From Streptomyces litmocidini (lineage in GTDB: Bacteria > Actinomycetota > Actinomycetes > Streptomycetales > Streptomycetaceae): a DNA stretch of 64,000 nucleotides. The notes beneath the pieces were generated by a model, which worked only from the letters and a program-made list of their open reading frames with translations, searched no databases and was not told where the DNA came from. Of the stretch, positions 51,675-60,879 are shown in pieces; the first letter of the stretch is position 1, and every line of letters starts with the position of its first letter. The translations under genes were made by a program, and so were the position numbers. The stretch lies in assembly GCF_014649755.1 (NCBI RefSeq), contig NZ_BMTQ01000003.1:186001-250000 (forward strand), in the 5' to 3' direction.

Positions 51675-53474
51675 GTGAACGGCGGCAGCGGCGGACGGCA
51701 CCTGCCCGGCCGCGGCTCGGCCGGGCAGGACCCGGCGGGACGTCGCGCTGCCCGGGAGAACGTCCGGTTCCGGAGGGGCAGGGGCGTCCTGCCGCCCGAC
51801 CGGTTCACCATGCGCAGTCGGCTCGCCTGGCTGAATTCCGCCACCACCAGGATCGGTACGACCCTGGACCTGGAGCGCACCGCGCAGGAACTCGCGGAGT
51901 TCACCGTGCCCCGCTTCGCCGACGGGGCGGCCGTGGACATCCTCGAGAGCGTCCTGCGGGGCGACGAGGGGTCCCGGTGGACGGAGCCCGGCATCCCGCC
52001 CATGCGGGCCACGGCGCTGTGCGCCATCGAGGAGCTCTCCTCGCTGGAGCCGACCCCGGTGGGCGAGACCTTCGTCCACACCGAGCAGCCCCACGAGACC
52101 CTGCTCCACCGGTACTGCCTCCGGCAGGGCAAGCCGGTCCTGCTGAGCCGCATGCGCGACGACGACTTCCTGCGCGTCGCGCCCACCGCGAGCGCGGCGG
52201 CCAAGATGCGGGACGCCGGGGTGCACAGCTATCTGGCCGTGCCCCTCGTCGCCCGCGGGCTGCTGCTCGGCAGCGCCGACTTCGTCCGTGCCCCCGGGAC
52301 GCCCCCGTTCTCCACGACCGACCTGGCGCTGGCCGAGCAGCTCGCCTCCAAGGCGGCCGTCTTCATCGACAACGCCCGGCTGTACGGGCGCGAGCGCGAG
52401 CACGTCGTCTCCTTGCAGCGCAGTCTGCTGCCCCGTGTGAACCCGACGACTCCGGGCCTGCTGGTGCACTCCGAGTACGCTCCCGCGGCGGCCCACCACG
52501 GCGTGGGCGGGGACTGGTACGACGTGATGGCGCTGCCCGGCGGGCGGACAGCCCTCATGGTGGGCGACGTGATGGGACACGGGCTGCCGGCCGCCGCCAC
52601 CATGGGGCGGCTGCGGACCGTCGCCCGCACCCTCATGACCCTGGACACGGCGCCCGAGCGGATCCTGGCCCGGCTGGACCTGGCCACCCGCGATCTGGAG
52701 GACGAGCAGGTCGCCACCTGTCTCTGCGCCGTCTACGACCCCGCCGACTCCACGTACACGCTGGCGAGCGCCGGGCACCTGCCGCCGCTGCTCCTCGACG
52801 GGCGGGGCGGCGGCGAGTTCGTCCCGGTGCCGATCGGCGCGCCGCTGGGCGCGGGGGTGATCCCGTACGACCCGCTGCGGCTCCGCGTCCCGGAGGGTGC
52901 CCATCTGGTCATGTACACGGACGGCCTGGTGAAGTCCCGCGAGGAGGACGTGGACGCCCAGCTGGACCGGCTCCGCTCGGCCGCGCTGGGCCTGACTCCC
53001 GAGGCGTTGCAGCAGGGCGGTCTGGTGGGGTGCGCTTCGGCCGCGGCCGCCCGCTTCGACGAGGCGGTGCTCCTCGTGACGGCGGACTCCCCGCTCCCGG
53101 CCGGGGACCTGCGGGTGTGGAAACTGCCGCAGGACGGCCGGGCCGCCTCGGTCGCCCGGGGCCTCGTCACCGGGCAGCTCGCCGCGTGGGGGCTCGCGGA
53201 GCTGGCGGACGTGTCCGAACTCGTCGTCTCCGAGCTGGTCGGCAACGCGCTGCGGTACGGGAACGGGCCGGGCGAGCTGCGGTTGCTGCGGGGGGAGCGG
53301 CTCGTCGTGGAGGTCTCGGACACCGGTCCCGACCTGCCCCAGATCCAGCACGCGGACCTCAGCGACGAGGGCGGCCGGGGACTTCAGCTCATCAACATGC
53401 TGTGCCGCAGGTGGGGTTCCTGTCGCACCGTCACCGGCAAGGTGGTCTGGGCGGAACAGAACATGCCCTCCTGA
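51675..53474 (+). CDS. GAF-PP2C (SpoIIE)-HATPase three-domain regulatory protein
   Basis: The roughly 599-residue protein has an N-terminal basic lead, a GAF domain at about 50-230 (LNSATTRIGTTLDLERTAQELAEF ... AVPLVARGLLLGSADF), a PP2C/SpoIIE domain at about 240-470 (VGGDWYDVMALPGGRTALMVGDVMGHGLPAAATM; VMYTDGLVKSREED) and an RsbW-like HATPase at about 490-599 (VSELVVSELVGNALRYGNG ... DEGGRGLQLINMLC). It joins phosphatase and anti-sigma-kinase-like parts in one chain, as common in Streptomyces. GTG at 51675 is a guess; an ATG at 51810 is possible. Confidence 0.85.
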   Translation: MNGGSGGRHLPGRGSAGQDPAGRRAARENVRFRRGRGVLPPDRFTMRSRLAWLNSATTRIGTTLDLERTAQELAEFTVPRFADGAAVDILESVLRGDEGSRWTEPGIPPMRATALCAIEELSSLEPTPVGETFVHTEQPHETLLHRYCLRQGKPVLLSRMRDDDFLRVAPTASAAAKMRDAGVHSYLAVPLVARGLLLGSADFVRAPGTPPFSTTDLALAEQLASKAAVFIDNARLYGREREHVVSLQRSLLPRVNPTTPGLLVHSEYAPAAAHHGVGGDWYDVMALPGGRTALMVGDVMGHGLPAAATMGRLRTVARTLMTLDTAPERILARLDLATRDLEDEQVATCLCAVYDPADSTYTLASAGHLPPLLLDGRGGGEFVPVPIGAPLGAGVIPYDPLRLRVPEGAHLVMYTDGLVKSREEDVDAQLDRLRSAALGLTPEALQQGGLVGCASAAAARFDEAVLLVTADSPLPAGDLRVWKLPQDGRAASVARGLVTGQLAAWGLAELADVSELVVSELVGNALRYGNGPGELRLLRGERLVVEVSDTGPDLPQIQHADLSDEGGRGLQLINMLCRRWGSCRTVTGKVVWAEQNMPS

Positions 53475-53508
53475 AGCGCGCTCGGGCCGGCCACCGCTCG
53501 TGCCGGGG

Positions 53509-54678
53509 TCAGCGGAGGGCGAGGGCGACGATCTGGGTGACCGCCTCCGCGTCGAAGTTGTCGTCGCTGACCAGGATCAGCGACCGCTCGCCGGACGGCA
53601 GGACCGGTCCCCAGGTCATGCCTTCGGTGTTGTCGACGGTGGAGAGGCCGAGGGTGTGGAAGTCCGCGACGAGCGTCTTGCGCATCGCCACCACGGGCCG
53701 TCCGGCCAGGGACTCCACCGCCTGCACATCGGTCGCCCCGCGCGTGGTGGCGTCGTAGAGGCGGATCTTGTATCCCGACCCGGCGACCCAGGTGCGCTCG
53801 AGCACGAGGTAGCGCTCGGGGTCGTCGGGGAAGGCGAGGATCGACGGGACGCCGGTGTCCGGGGCCCAGGGGCTGGTCGGGTCGGACGGGGCGAAGATCT
53901 TCTCGATGGGGTACGCGAACTGTCCGAGCACCCGGCCTCCGCGCGTCTGCCGCGTGACCCGGACGAGGGCGCCGTGCTCCAGGTCGGGCACGGGACCGTC
54001 CTGGAGCAGGGGTCCTTCGACCGCGCTGGTCACCACGCGGCCGTGGGAGCCGAAGGTGATGGCCTCGATCGCCTGGTTCCGGCGCGGCCCGCGTTCGTCC
54101 ATGGTGATCTCGTAGTTCGACGGCAGGCGGAACCGGCCCCGGTGGGCGCCGGTGGGACCGGCGAACTGGACGGACGGCTGGATGACCGGTCCGGCGCCGA
54201 CCGCCTTGGGCCGGTCGCCCTCCTGCGCCCACCAGTAGTCGCAGCCGCGCGGGTCGACCCGGATCTCCTCGGGGTCGACGGCCTTGCCGTCCCCGACGGA
54301 CGGCGACGGGTAGGCGGAGCCGTCCGGCTGGAGGAAGGGGTGGGTGCCGGTGAAGTCCACGGAGTGCACGCCGTCCGCGTCCACGTCCAGCCTGGCGGTG
54401 TAGAAGCGGGCGGGCTGCAGGTACGAGCGGTCGTCGCTGATGAACACGTACTCGCCGGTGCACCGGTTGCGGTCGACTCCGGAGAGGCCGCCGACCGTGG
54501 TGCCCCGGAAGTCGAGCTTGTGCGGGACGATCTTCTCACCGAGCAGACGGGCGTGGGCGGCGCGCTCCGACGGGCGGTCCTCTCCGCCGGGTTGGGCGGC
54601 CGCGGCCACGGCGGGGGCCAGCGTCGACGTCAGGAGGAGGGCCGCGGCGAGCGCCCGGCGCGTCAGGGGGGATCTCAT
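53509..54678 (-). CDS. Secreted esterase-like/phytase-like activity protein
   Basis: The 389-residue protein begins MRSPLTRRALAAALLLTSTLAP with a Sec signal peptide (AVAAAAQ cleavage region). The mature part has the beta-propeller-like phytase-like domain (PF13449-type): FRGTTVGGLSGVDRNRCTGEYVFISDDRS ... VDPEEIRVDPRGCDYWWAQEGDRP ... NQAIEAITFGSHGRVV ... NTEGMTWGPVLPSGERSLILVSDDNF. Such proteins are secreted in many Streptomyces; activity on phosphate esters is assumed for the family, not shown. ATG at 54678 chosen; upstream extension is hydrophilic. Confidence 0.8.
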   Translation of the reverse strand: MRSPLTRRALAAALLLTSTLAPAVAAAAQPGGEDRPSERAAHARLLGEKIVPHKLDFRGTTVGGLSGVDRNRCTGEYVFISDDRSYLQPARFYTARLDVDADGVHSVDFTGTHPFLQPDGSAYPSPSVGDGKAVDPEEIRVDPRGCDYWWAQEGDRPKAVGAGPVIQPSVQFAGPTGAHRGRFRLPSNYEITMDERGPRRNQAIEAITFGSHGRVVTSAVEGPLLQDGPVPDLEHGALVRVTRQTRGGRVLGQFAYPIEKIFAPSDPTSPWAPDTGVPSILAFPDDPERYLVLERTWVAGSGYKIRLYDATTRGATDVQAVESLAGRPVVAMRKTLVADFHTLGLSTVDNTEGMTWGPVLPSGERSLILVSDDNFDAEAVTQIVALALR

Positions 54679-54747
54679 GCGGATGATCTTGCCGTTGCGC
54701 GGTGTGACGGCGCAGTCGCCCAATCGGGTGCTCTTGCCGGTGTGACG

Positions 54748-54782
54748 CGCTCGGGCCCCGCCGTGGCGGCGGGGCCCGAGCG
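54748..54782. terminator. Hairpin with 15-bp perfect stem after the M4 metalloprotease gene
   Basis: CGCTCGGGCCCCGCC, loop GTGGC, and the exact complement. It lies 35 bases beyond the stop of the minus-strand M4 gene and 70 bases upstream of the phytase-like gene, so it should separate the two same-direction transcripts. Confidence 0.8.
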
Positions 54783-54816
54783 GCCGATCGGATCGATCGG
54801 GTCACATGACGGCGGG

Positions 54817-56418
54817 TCAGAGGACGTTGACCCCGGTCCAGGCCGCGGCCACGGTGGCGTACTCGGGGCCGGTGGCGCCGTACAGGTCCTTCGCCGCGCT
54901 CAGGGTCGCCGCGCGGGCGCCCTTGTAGTCCGTGGTGGAGGTCATGTAGACGGTCAGCGCCCGGTACCAGATGGCGGAGGCCTTCTGGTTGCCGATGCCC
55001 GTGACGGTGGAGCCGTTGTACGTCGGGCTGTTGTAGGTGACGCCGTTGATCGTCTTGGTGCCGCTGCCCTCGCTGGCGAGGTAGAACCAGTGGTTGCCGA
55101 CGCCCGAGGAGTTGTGCACGTCGAGCCGGCCGACGGACTTCGACCAGTAGTCGGCGGAGCGGCCGTCGAGGGAGGGCTTGTCGAAGCGGCGCAGCCACGG
55201 CGGGGTGGACTGGTCGCTGAAGAGGTAGTCCGGGGTGTCGATCGGGTTGTTGGCGTACCACTCGACCATCGTGCCGAGGATGTCGCTGGTGGCCTCGTTC
55301 AGGCCGCCGGACTCTCCGCTGTAGCGCAGGTTGGCGGTGGCCGAGGTGACGCCGTGGGTCATCTCGTGGCCCATGGTGTCGAGGTCGACCTGCTCGGGGT
55401 CGGTGACGCCGTCGCCGTCGCCGGTCATCATGCAGAAGCAGGCGTCCGACCACTGGGCGTTGTCCCAGTTGGTGCCGACGTGGACGAAGACGGTGGCGCC
55501 GCGGCCGTCGTTCTTGATGCCGTTGCGGCCGAAGGTGCTCTTGTAGTAGTCGAAGGTCTTCGCGGTGTTGGCGTGCGCGTCGACGGCGGCGGTGGCGCGG
55601 TCGGTGGAGAACTTCCGGCCGTCGCCCCAGATGTTGTCGGCGTCGGTGAACAGGGTGCCGGAGGAACTGCTCAGGGACGAGGACGAGACGTTGTGCGCGT
55701 CCTTGGTGATGTGGCCGCGGACCGGGTCGATCAGCGCGAAGGTGCCGTTGGCCTGCTGGGTGGTGTCGAGGGTGATGTCACCGGTGTACTCGGAGTGGCC
55801 GGTGCCGGTCGACTCGTGCTCGGAGTCGTAGTTCTCGATCGCGGCGCCGGTGGTGGCGTCGGTGACGAACACCTCGCCGTGCGGCTGGCCCTTGTCGCCC
55901 AGGCCCTGGACGGTGGTGCGCCAGGCCAGGCGGGGGGTGCCGTCGGCGGCCCACACGATCAGCTCGGGGGTGGACCTGGCGTCGCTGACGACGCCCTGCG
56001 CGCGCTTGAGGGCGCCGGCCGCGGTGCCCTTGGCGTCGGCGGCGGGGGTGACGGACGCGAGCGCCACCTTGCGGGCCTTGGCGTGGCTGGAGCCCTTGAG
56101 CGAGCCGTCGGCCTTCTGGTGGACGACGAAGTCGCCGCCGACGACCGGGAGGCCGCGGTAGGTCCGGTCGAAGCGGACGTGCTGGGTGCCGTCGGCGTCG
56201 ATCACGACGTCCTTGACCTGGAGCGCCTGACCCGCGCCGAAGCCGAAGGCGTCGGCGTGCCGGGTCACGTTCGCCTGGGCCCGGGATATCGCCGTGTCGC
56301 GGGCCGGGTTCCCGTGCGGCGCCGCGTCGGACTGCGAGTACGCCGGTACGGCCACCGCGCCCGTGGTGATGACGGCGGCGGCGACCATGGTGGAGAGGAC
56401 AAGGAGGGGACGGGACAT
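54817..56418 (-). CDS. Secreted M4-family neutral metalloprotease (thermolysin-like)
   Basis: The 533-residue preproenzyme starts with a signal peptide (RPLLVLSTMVAAAVITTGAVAVPAYS). The propeptide holds FTP and PepSY regions (residues about 40-205; FDRTYRGLPVVGGDFVVHQKADG). The M4 catalytic domain has zinc motif H-E-M-T-H (MGHEMTHGVTS) and the third ligand Glu in GGLNEATSDILG. The catalytic His is in VGNHWFYLASEGSG. All catalytic residues are present, so an active extracellular protease is expected. A LysR regulator gene lies upstream in the same direction, and a dyad at 56521-56538 sits in the promoter. Confidence 0.95.
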   Translation of the reverse strand: MSRPLLVLSTMVAAAVITTGAVAVPAYSQSDAAPHGNPARDTAISRAQANVTRHADAFGFGAGQALQVKDVVIDADGTQHVRFDRTYRGLPVVGGDFVVHQKADGSLKGSSHAKARKVALASVTPAADAKGTAAGALKRAQGVVSDARSTPELIVWAADGTPRLAWRTTVQGLGDKGQPHGEVFVTDATTGAAIENYDSEHESTGTGHSEYTGDITLDTTQQANGTFALIDPVRGHITKDAHNVSSSSLSSSSGTLFTDADNIWGDGRKFSTDRATAAVDAHANTAKTFDYYKSTFGRNGIKNDGRGATVFVHVGTNWDNAQWSDACFCMMTGDGDGVTDPEQVDLDTMGHEMTHGVTSATANLRYSGESGGLNEATSDILGTMVEWYANNPIDTPDYLFSDQSTPPWLRRFDKPSLDGRSADYWSKSVGRLDVHNSSGVGNHWFYLASEGSGTKTINGVTYNSPTYNGSTVTGIGNQKASAIWYRALTVYMTSTTDYKGARAATLSAAKDLYGATGPEYATVAAAWTGVNVL

Positions 56419-56520
56419 GACGGGGTGTTCCTTCGCTCGTCGTGGGGGGTGACGACGTCCTTGGACGTTGACGCGAAGTGTTCACCAGGTGACATGTTCC
56501 TGACGTGATCCCATGTGGGG

Positions 56521-56538
56521 TATAGCCCCGGGGTTATA
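56521..56538. promoter_or_regulatory. TATAGCCCCGGGGTTATA dyad, candidate LysR operator
   Basis: This 18-base dyad is symmetric except for one base pair (positions 5 and 14). It contains the T-N11-A frame of LysR sites. It lies in the 145-bp gap upstream of the M4 protease and just past the end of the LysR gene. Streptomyces metalloproteases are often governed by adjacent LysR activators, which supports but does not prove the assignment. Confidence 0.55.
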
Positions 56539-56563
56539 GGGGCGCCGAACGAGGGCCCGCCGG

Positions 56564-57544
56564 TCAGCCGTCCGCGCCGAGCGCGAACCCCTCGCCGCCG
56601 CCCTCCCACCAGGCCAGGTACTGCGGGCGCTGCCGCACCAGCGACAGGTACTGCGCGAGCAGCCGTTCGGCCACCGCGTCGGCGAGCTCCGGCGGAACCG
56701 ACTCCGGGTTCCAGGCCAGTTGCAGCCGCCGGTGGAACGGGACGCCCGCGAGCGGCCGCTGCACGGTGCCCTGGGCGGGCACCTCGGCGCTCGGCCACAC
56801 CCCGCAGACGGCACGCCGGCCGGCGACCAGGATCTGCGCCACGGACAGGTCCGGCGTCACGTGCGCGATGCGCGGGGTGAATCCCGCCGACTGGCAGGTG
56901 AGGTGGAGATAGGCGTGCACCCCGCTCTCGTCGGCCTCCGGCATGACCCACTCCTCGTCGCGGAGTTCGCCCAGCCCGACGCTCTCCCGGCGGGCCAGCG
57001 GGTGGTCGTCGGCGAGCAGGACGAAGACCGGTTCGCGCACCAGCGTGCGCGTCACGACCGACTCGCCGACCGGGAGCGGGAAGCCGGGGAACTCTCCGAA
57101 GACCGCGATGTCGCATTTCGACTGGCTCAGCGCCTTCACGAGGGTGTGCACCGAACGGCGGGCGTCGATGGCCAGTCGGCTCTCCGGCACGAGCTCGAAA
57201 AGGGCCGATATGAGCAGTGACACCAAGGGGCCGGCCGTGCCGCCCGCCCGCAGCGGCGCGGCCGTACCGCTGTCCCTCTCGGCGGCCGATCGCGCGTGCT
57301 CGCGCAGCCGGTCGAAGCCGACCACGAGGTCACGCGCGCAGCGCAGGACGTACTGGCCGTGCTCGTTCGGCTTCACGCCCTCGGCACTGCGGATGAAGAG
57401 CGGGCCGCCGAGCTCCTGTTCGATCCGCTTCAGTTGAGCGCTCGTGGCGGGCTGGGAGAGCTGCAGCCGTGCGGCGGCCCTGCGGATGCTGCCGGCCTCG
57501 GCGACGGTGAGCAGGACACGGAGGTGCCGGAACTCGAGGTGCAT
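56564..57544 (-). CDS. LysR-family transcriptional regulator
   Basis: The 326-residue protein starts MHLEFRHLRVLLTVAEAGSIRRAAARLQLSQPATSAQLKRIEQELGGPLF, a textbook LysR HTH. The substrate-binding domain follows (about 90-300: GPLVSLLISALFELVPESRLAIDAR, CDIAVFGEFPGFPLP, DDHPLARRESVGLGEL). GGGGAAAG precedes the ATG at 57544. It is transcribed towards the M4 protease gene and may control it. The effector is unknown. Confidence 0.9.
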   Translation of the reverse strand: MHLEFRHLRVLLTVAEAGSIRRAAARLQLSQPATSAQLKRIEQELGGPLFIRSAEGVKPNEHGQYVLRCARDLVVGFDRLREHARSAAERDSGTAAPLRAGGTAGPLVSLLISALFELVPESRLAIDARRSVHTLVKALSQSKCDIAVFGEFPGFPLPVGESVVTRTLVREPVFVLLADDHPLARRESVGLGELRDEEWVMPEADESGVHAYLHLTCQSAGFTPRIAHVTPDLSVAQILVAGRRAVCGVWPSAEVPAQGTVQRPLAGVPFHRRLQLAWNPESVPPELADAVAERLLAQYLSLVRQRPQYLAWWEGGGEGFALGADG

Positions 57545-57811
57545 GAACTTTCCCCGCTCAGGGCGGAGGGCCCTGAGCACCCCCCGTGACCAGCAGAACC
57601 AGCTGCCCGAGAGGCATGGTCACCAAGACTCCGGCGGGGCCGCCGGGGCGGCAACCACGGGAGGGCAAAATCTACGTGGGCATGCCACGGTTTCGCCCCG
57701 CCGTCCCCCTGCCGGACCGCGCGCCCGGAGGCGCCGACCCCGCGGGCCGCCCACCGCTTTCCGGGGGACCGGCCGGGAACCGGCCGGGAACGGCTCGTTA
57801 CAGTGGGTGCC

Positions 57812-58432
57812 ATGCCTCGCACATCGCCTTCGGTCGCTCTCGACGCCATGCTCGCCGGCAACCGCCGCTTCGTCGCCGGGACCCCGGACCACCCCAATCA
57901 GGACGCCGCCCGCCGTGCGCAGCTCGCACCCGGACAGGAGCCGTTCGCGGTCATCCTCGGGTGCTCCGACTCACGGCTCGCGGCCGAGATCATCTTCGAC
58001 CAGGGACTCGGCGACCTGTTCGTCGTACGGACCGCCGGCCATGTGCTGGGGGCCGAGGTGCTGGGCAGCGTCGAGTACGCCACGAGCGTGCTCGGCTGCC
58101 GGCTGGTCGTCGTCCTGGGACACGACTCGTGCGGCGCCGTCGCGGCGGCCCGCGCCGCGGTGGAGGACGGACTGCCGGCGGGCGGATTCGTACGGGACGT
58201 GGTGGAGCGGGTGACGCCGAGCGTCCTGGCGGCCCGCGCCGCCGGTCTGACCGAGGACAGCGACATCATCGACGAGCACATAAGGCACACGGTGCAGCTG
58301 CTCATGGACCGTTCCCGGGTCCTGTCGGAGCAGGTGCGGACGGGCGAGGTGGCGGTCGTGGGACTGGCCTACCAGCTCGCCGAGGGCAATGCCCGGATGG
58401 TGACCTCGCACGGCGTGGAGAGCACGGAGTGA
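57812..58432 (+). CDS. Beta-class carbonic anhydrase
   Basis: The 206-residue protein has ILGCSDSRLAAEIIFDQGLGDLFVVRTAGHV (Cys and the D/R dyad of the active site) and VVLGHDSCGAVAAARAA (His and Cys zinc ligands). The zinc ligands are complete: Cys-x-Asp-x-Arg and His-x-x-Cys. It hydrates CO2 to bicarbonate in the cytosol. ATG at 57812 is chosen; a GTG three codons earlier is possible. Its stop overlaps the start of the Sua5-like gene. Bicarbonate is a substrate both for pyruvate carboxylase and for threonylcarbamoyl-AMP synthesis, which may explain that pairing. Confidence 0.9.
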   Translation: MPRTSPSVALDAMLAGNRRFVAGTPDHPNQDAARRAQLAPGQEPFAVILGCSDSRLAAEIIFDQGLGDLFVVRTAGHVLGAEVLGSVEYATSVLGCRLVVVLGHDSCGAVAAARAAVEDGLPAGGFVRDVVERVTPSVLAARAAGLTEDSDIIDEHIRHTVQLLMDRSRVLSEQVRTGEVAVVGLAYQLAEGNARMVTSHGVESTE

Positions 58433-59085
58433 ACGACCCCATGGCACAGCGGTTCGACTGCTCGGACCCGTCGGCCCGCCGGGCGGGCATCGACGCGGCG
58501 GTGGCCGTCCTCGGGGAGGGACGCCTCGTCGTCCTTCCGACGGACACCGTCTACGGCGTCGGCGCCGACGCCTTCGACCCGAAGGCCGTCGCCGGCCTGC
58601 TGGCCGCGAAGGGACGGGGCCGGCACAAGCCCTCCCCCGTGCTCGTCGGCTCCAGGGACGCGCTCGACGGCCTGGTCGAGGACCTGCCGGAGAAGGCCGG
58701 GGAACTGATCGGGGCCTTCTGGCCGGGCGGTCTGACCCTGGTGCTCCGCCACCGGCCCTCACTCTCCTGGGACCTGGGCGAGACCGGCGGGACGGTGGCC
58801 GTGCGGATGCCCGACCACCCCCTCGCGCTCGACCTGCTGGCCGCCGCCGGCCCGATGGCCGTCTCCAGCGCGAACCTCACCGACCGGCCCTCGCCGGAGG
58901 ACTGCGACGCGGCCTTCGGCATGCTGGGCGATTCCGTGGCGGTGTACCTCGACGGGGGCCGGACCGCCGGGCCGGTGTCGTCGTCGATCGTCGACCTGAC
59001 CGGCGACGCCCCGCTCCTGGTCCGGGAGGGCGTCCTGTCCGCCGCGGAGCTGGCGGAGGTCGTACCCGACCTGATCGTGCCCTGA
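58429..59085 (+). CDS. Sua5/YciO/YrdC-family protein (threonylcarbamoyl-AMP synthase paralogue)
   Basis: The 218-residue protein has the YrdC core: LVVLPTDTVYGVGADAFDP, AAKGRGRHKPSPVLVGS, LIGAFWPGGLTLVLRHRP and GPMAVSSANLTDRPSP, covering the nucleotide and threonine pocket. The K-R-x-x-x-K-P lysine segment of Sua5 is represented by KGRGRHKP. The reaction would use threonine, bicarbonate and ATP for tRNA t6A. It starts on GTG overlapping the carbonic anhydrase stop (GGAGAG six bases upstream); the ATG at 58441 is an alternative. Streptomyces usually carry another Sua5 near prmC, so this may be a second copy (inference). Confidence 0.8.
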   Translation: MNDPMAQRFDCSDPSARRAGIDAAVAVLGEGRLVVLPTDTVYGVGADAFDPKAVAGLLAAKGRGRHKPSPVLVGSRDALDGLVEDLPEKAGELIGAFWPGGLTLVLRHRPSLSWDLGETGGTVAVRMPDHPLALDLLAAAGPMAVSSANLTDRPSPEDCDAAFGMLGDSVAVYLDGGRTAGPVSSSIVDLTGDAPLLVREGVLSAAELAEVVPDLIVP

Positions 59086-59315
59086 CCCCTCCCCCGCCAC
59101 CGGCACACCACCGCACCGCCGTCCCCGTTCCCGGGGCGGCGGTGCCGTCGTTCCAGGGGGCGGACGGCCGGAGCCGGAAGAAACCCCCGCACCTTCCCGG
59201 TGAGCGGGAACCTCCCCCTGCGCCGGGGCGCCCCTCCCTGCCAGGCTCCGATCCGCCGTGGTTCCACCGCCCGTGCCCCGCCGGGGGCGGGGCAGCAGGG
59301 AGGACGTGACAGATC

Positions 59316-60866
59316 ATGAGGGGCGCGCAGACCACCGCCGGGCTCGCGGACTGGGCCGCGGAGCGGTACGGGGATGAGGAGGCCCTCGTCTTCGGCGAGG
59401 AGCGCTGGACGTTCGCGGAGCTCCGCGACCGGGTGGACCGGGCGGCACGCGCGGTGATCGCGCAGGGGGTGCGCCCCGGCGACTCGGTCGCCGTGTGGGC
59501 CCCCAACAGCGCGCGCTGGGTGGTGGCCGCGCTCGGCGCGGTGGCGGCCGGCGGGGTGCTCGTCCCGGTGAACACCCGCTACAAGGCGGCCGAGGCCGCC
59601 GACATCCTGCGCCGTTCCCGGACCCGGCTGCTCTTCACCGAGCACGACTTCCTGGGTACGGACTACCGGGCGCTGCTCGTGGCATCCGGGGAGGCGCTCC
59701 CGCTCCTGGAGCGGACGGTGGCCCTGCACTCGGCGGACTGGCCGTGCTTCCTGTCGGCGGCGGACCGGGTGACCGGGGAGGAGCGGCTCGCCCGTACCGC
59801 CGCCGTGCGGCCGGCCGACACCGCCGACGTCCTCTTCACCTCCGGCACCACCGGCCGCCCCAAGGGGGTCCCCGCCACCCACGGGCAGAACCTGCGCGTG
59901 TACGACGCCTGGGCCCGTACGGTCACCCTCCGGCGCGGCGACCGCCACCTCCTCGTCAATCCGTTCTTCCACACCTTCGGCTACAAGGCGGGCGTCCTCG
60001 CCTGTCTGCTGCACGGGGCCACGATCGTCCCGGAGCGGGTCTTCGACGCCGAGGCCGTGCTCGGCCGGATACGGGACGAGCGCATCTCCGTCCTGACCGG
60101 CGCCCCGACGGTCTTCACCTCGCTCATCCACCATCCCGCACGCGGGGCGTACGACCTGACGTCGATGCGGATGGCGGTCACGGGCGCGGCGAACGTCCCC
60201 GTCACGCTCATCGAGGAGATCAGGACGTCCCTCGGCGCGCGGAGCGTCAACACCGCGTACGGGCTGACCGAGTCGACGGGCGTGGTCGCGATCTGCCCGC
60301 CGCACGAGTCGCCGGAGACCCTGGCCCGCACCTCCGGGACGGCCCTGGAGGGCACGGAGCTGCGCGTCGACGCCCCGCCCGGGGAGCCGGGCGAGATCCT
60401 CACCCGCGGCTACCACGTGATGCACGGCTACCTCGACGACCCCGAGGCCACCGCCCGGGTCGTGGACGCGGAGGGCTGGCTGCACACGGGGGACGTCGGG
60501 GTGCTCGACGAGCGCGGGTTCCTGAGGATCACCGACCGGCTCAAGGACATGTTCGTCGTGGGCGGGTTCAACGTGTACCCGGCGGAGGTGGAGCAGGTGC
60601 TGCGCGGCCACCCCGCCGTCCGGGACGCGGCGGTCGTCGGCGTGCCGGACGCACGTCTCGGGGAGGTCGGCGTCGCGTACTGCGTACCGGCGGGCGGGGC
60701 TCCGGTCGACGCGGCCGAGCTGACCGCGTACACGCGCGAGCGGCTGGCCAACTTCAAGGTCCCGCGCGCCTTCCGCTCCGTGCCGGAGCTGCCGCACAAC
60801 GCGGCGGGCAAGGTCGACAAGAAGGCGCTGCGACGGTCGGCGGCGAACACCACCACCACTCGATGA
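59316..60866 (+). CDS. Fatty-acid/acyl-CoA ligase (FadD3-like)
   Basis: The 516-residue AMP-forming ligase has P-loop FTSGTTGRPKGVPATHGQNLR (about 172-192), A5 motif NTAYGLTEST, GYLDDPEATARVVDAEGWLHTGDVG and the C-terminal lysine region NAAGKVDKKALRR. The FadD3-type groups act on ring-derived acids in steroid and alicyclic degradation. It is followed after 13 bases by a Baeyer-Villiger monooxygenase, suggesting joint action on a carboxylic acid made after ring opening. ATG at 59316. Confidence 0.85.
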   Translation: MRGAQTTAGLADWAAERYGDEEALVFGEERWTFAELRDRVDRAARAVIAQGVRPGDSVAVWAPNSARWVVAALGAVAAGGVLVPVNTRYKAAEAADILRRSRTRLLFTEHDFLGTDYRALLVASGEALPLLERTVALHSADWPCFLSAADRVTGEERLARTAAVRPADTADVLFTSGTTGRPKGVPATHGQNLRVYDAWARTVTLRRGDRHLLVNPFFHTFGYKAGVLACLLHGATIVPERVFDAEAVLGRIRDERISVLTGAPTVFTSLIHHPARGAYDLTSMRMAVTGAANVPVTLIEEIRTSLGARSVNTAYGLTESTGVVAICPPHESPETLARTSGTALEGTELRVDAPPGEPGEILTRGYHVMHGYLDDPEATARVVDAEGWLHTGDVGVLDERGFLRITDRLKDMFVVGGFNVYPAEVEQVLRGHPAVRDAAVVGVPDARLGEVGVAYCVPAGGAPVDAAELTAYTRERLANFKVPRAFRSVPELPHNAAGKVDKKALRRSAANTTTTR

Positions 60867-60879
60867 GGAGAGTACGAAC

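Noticed and set aside
53500..56508. 1002-codon plus-strand frame opposite the phytase-like and M4 protease genes
   Set aside because: Val/Gly-rich shadow; the minus strand has signal peptides and the full M4 catalytic motifs.
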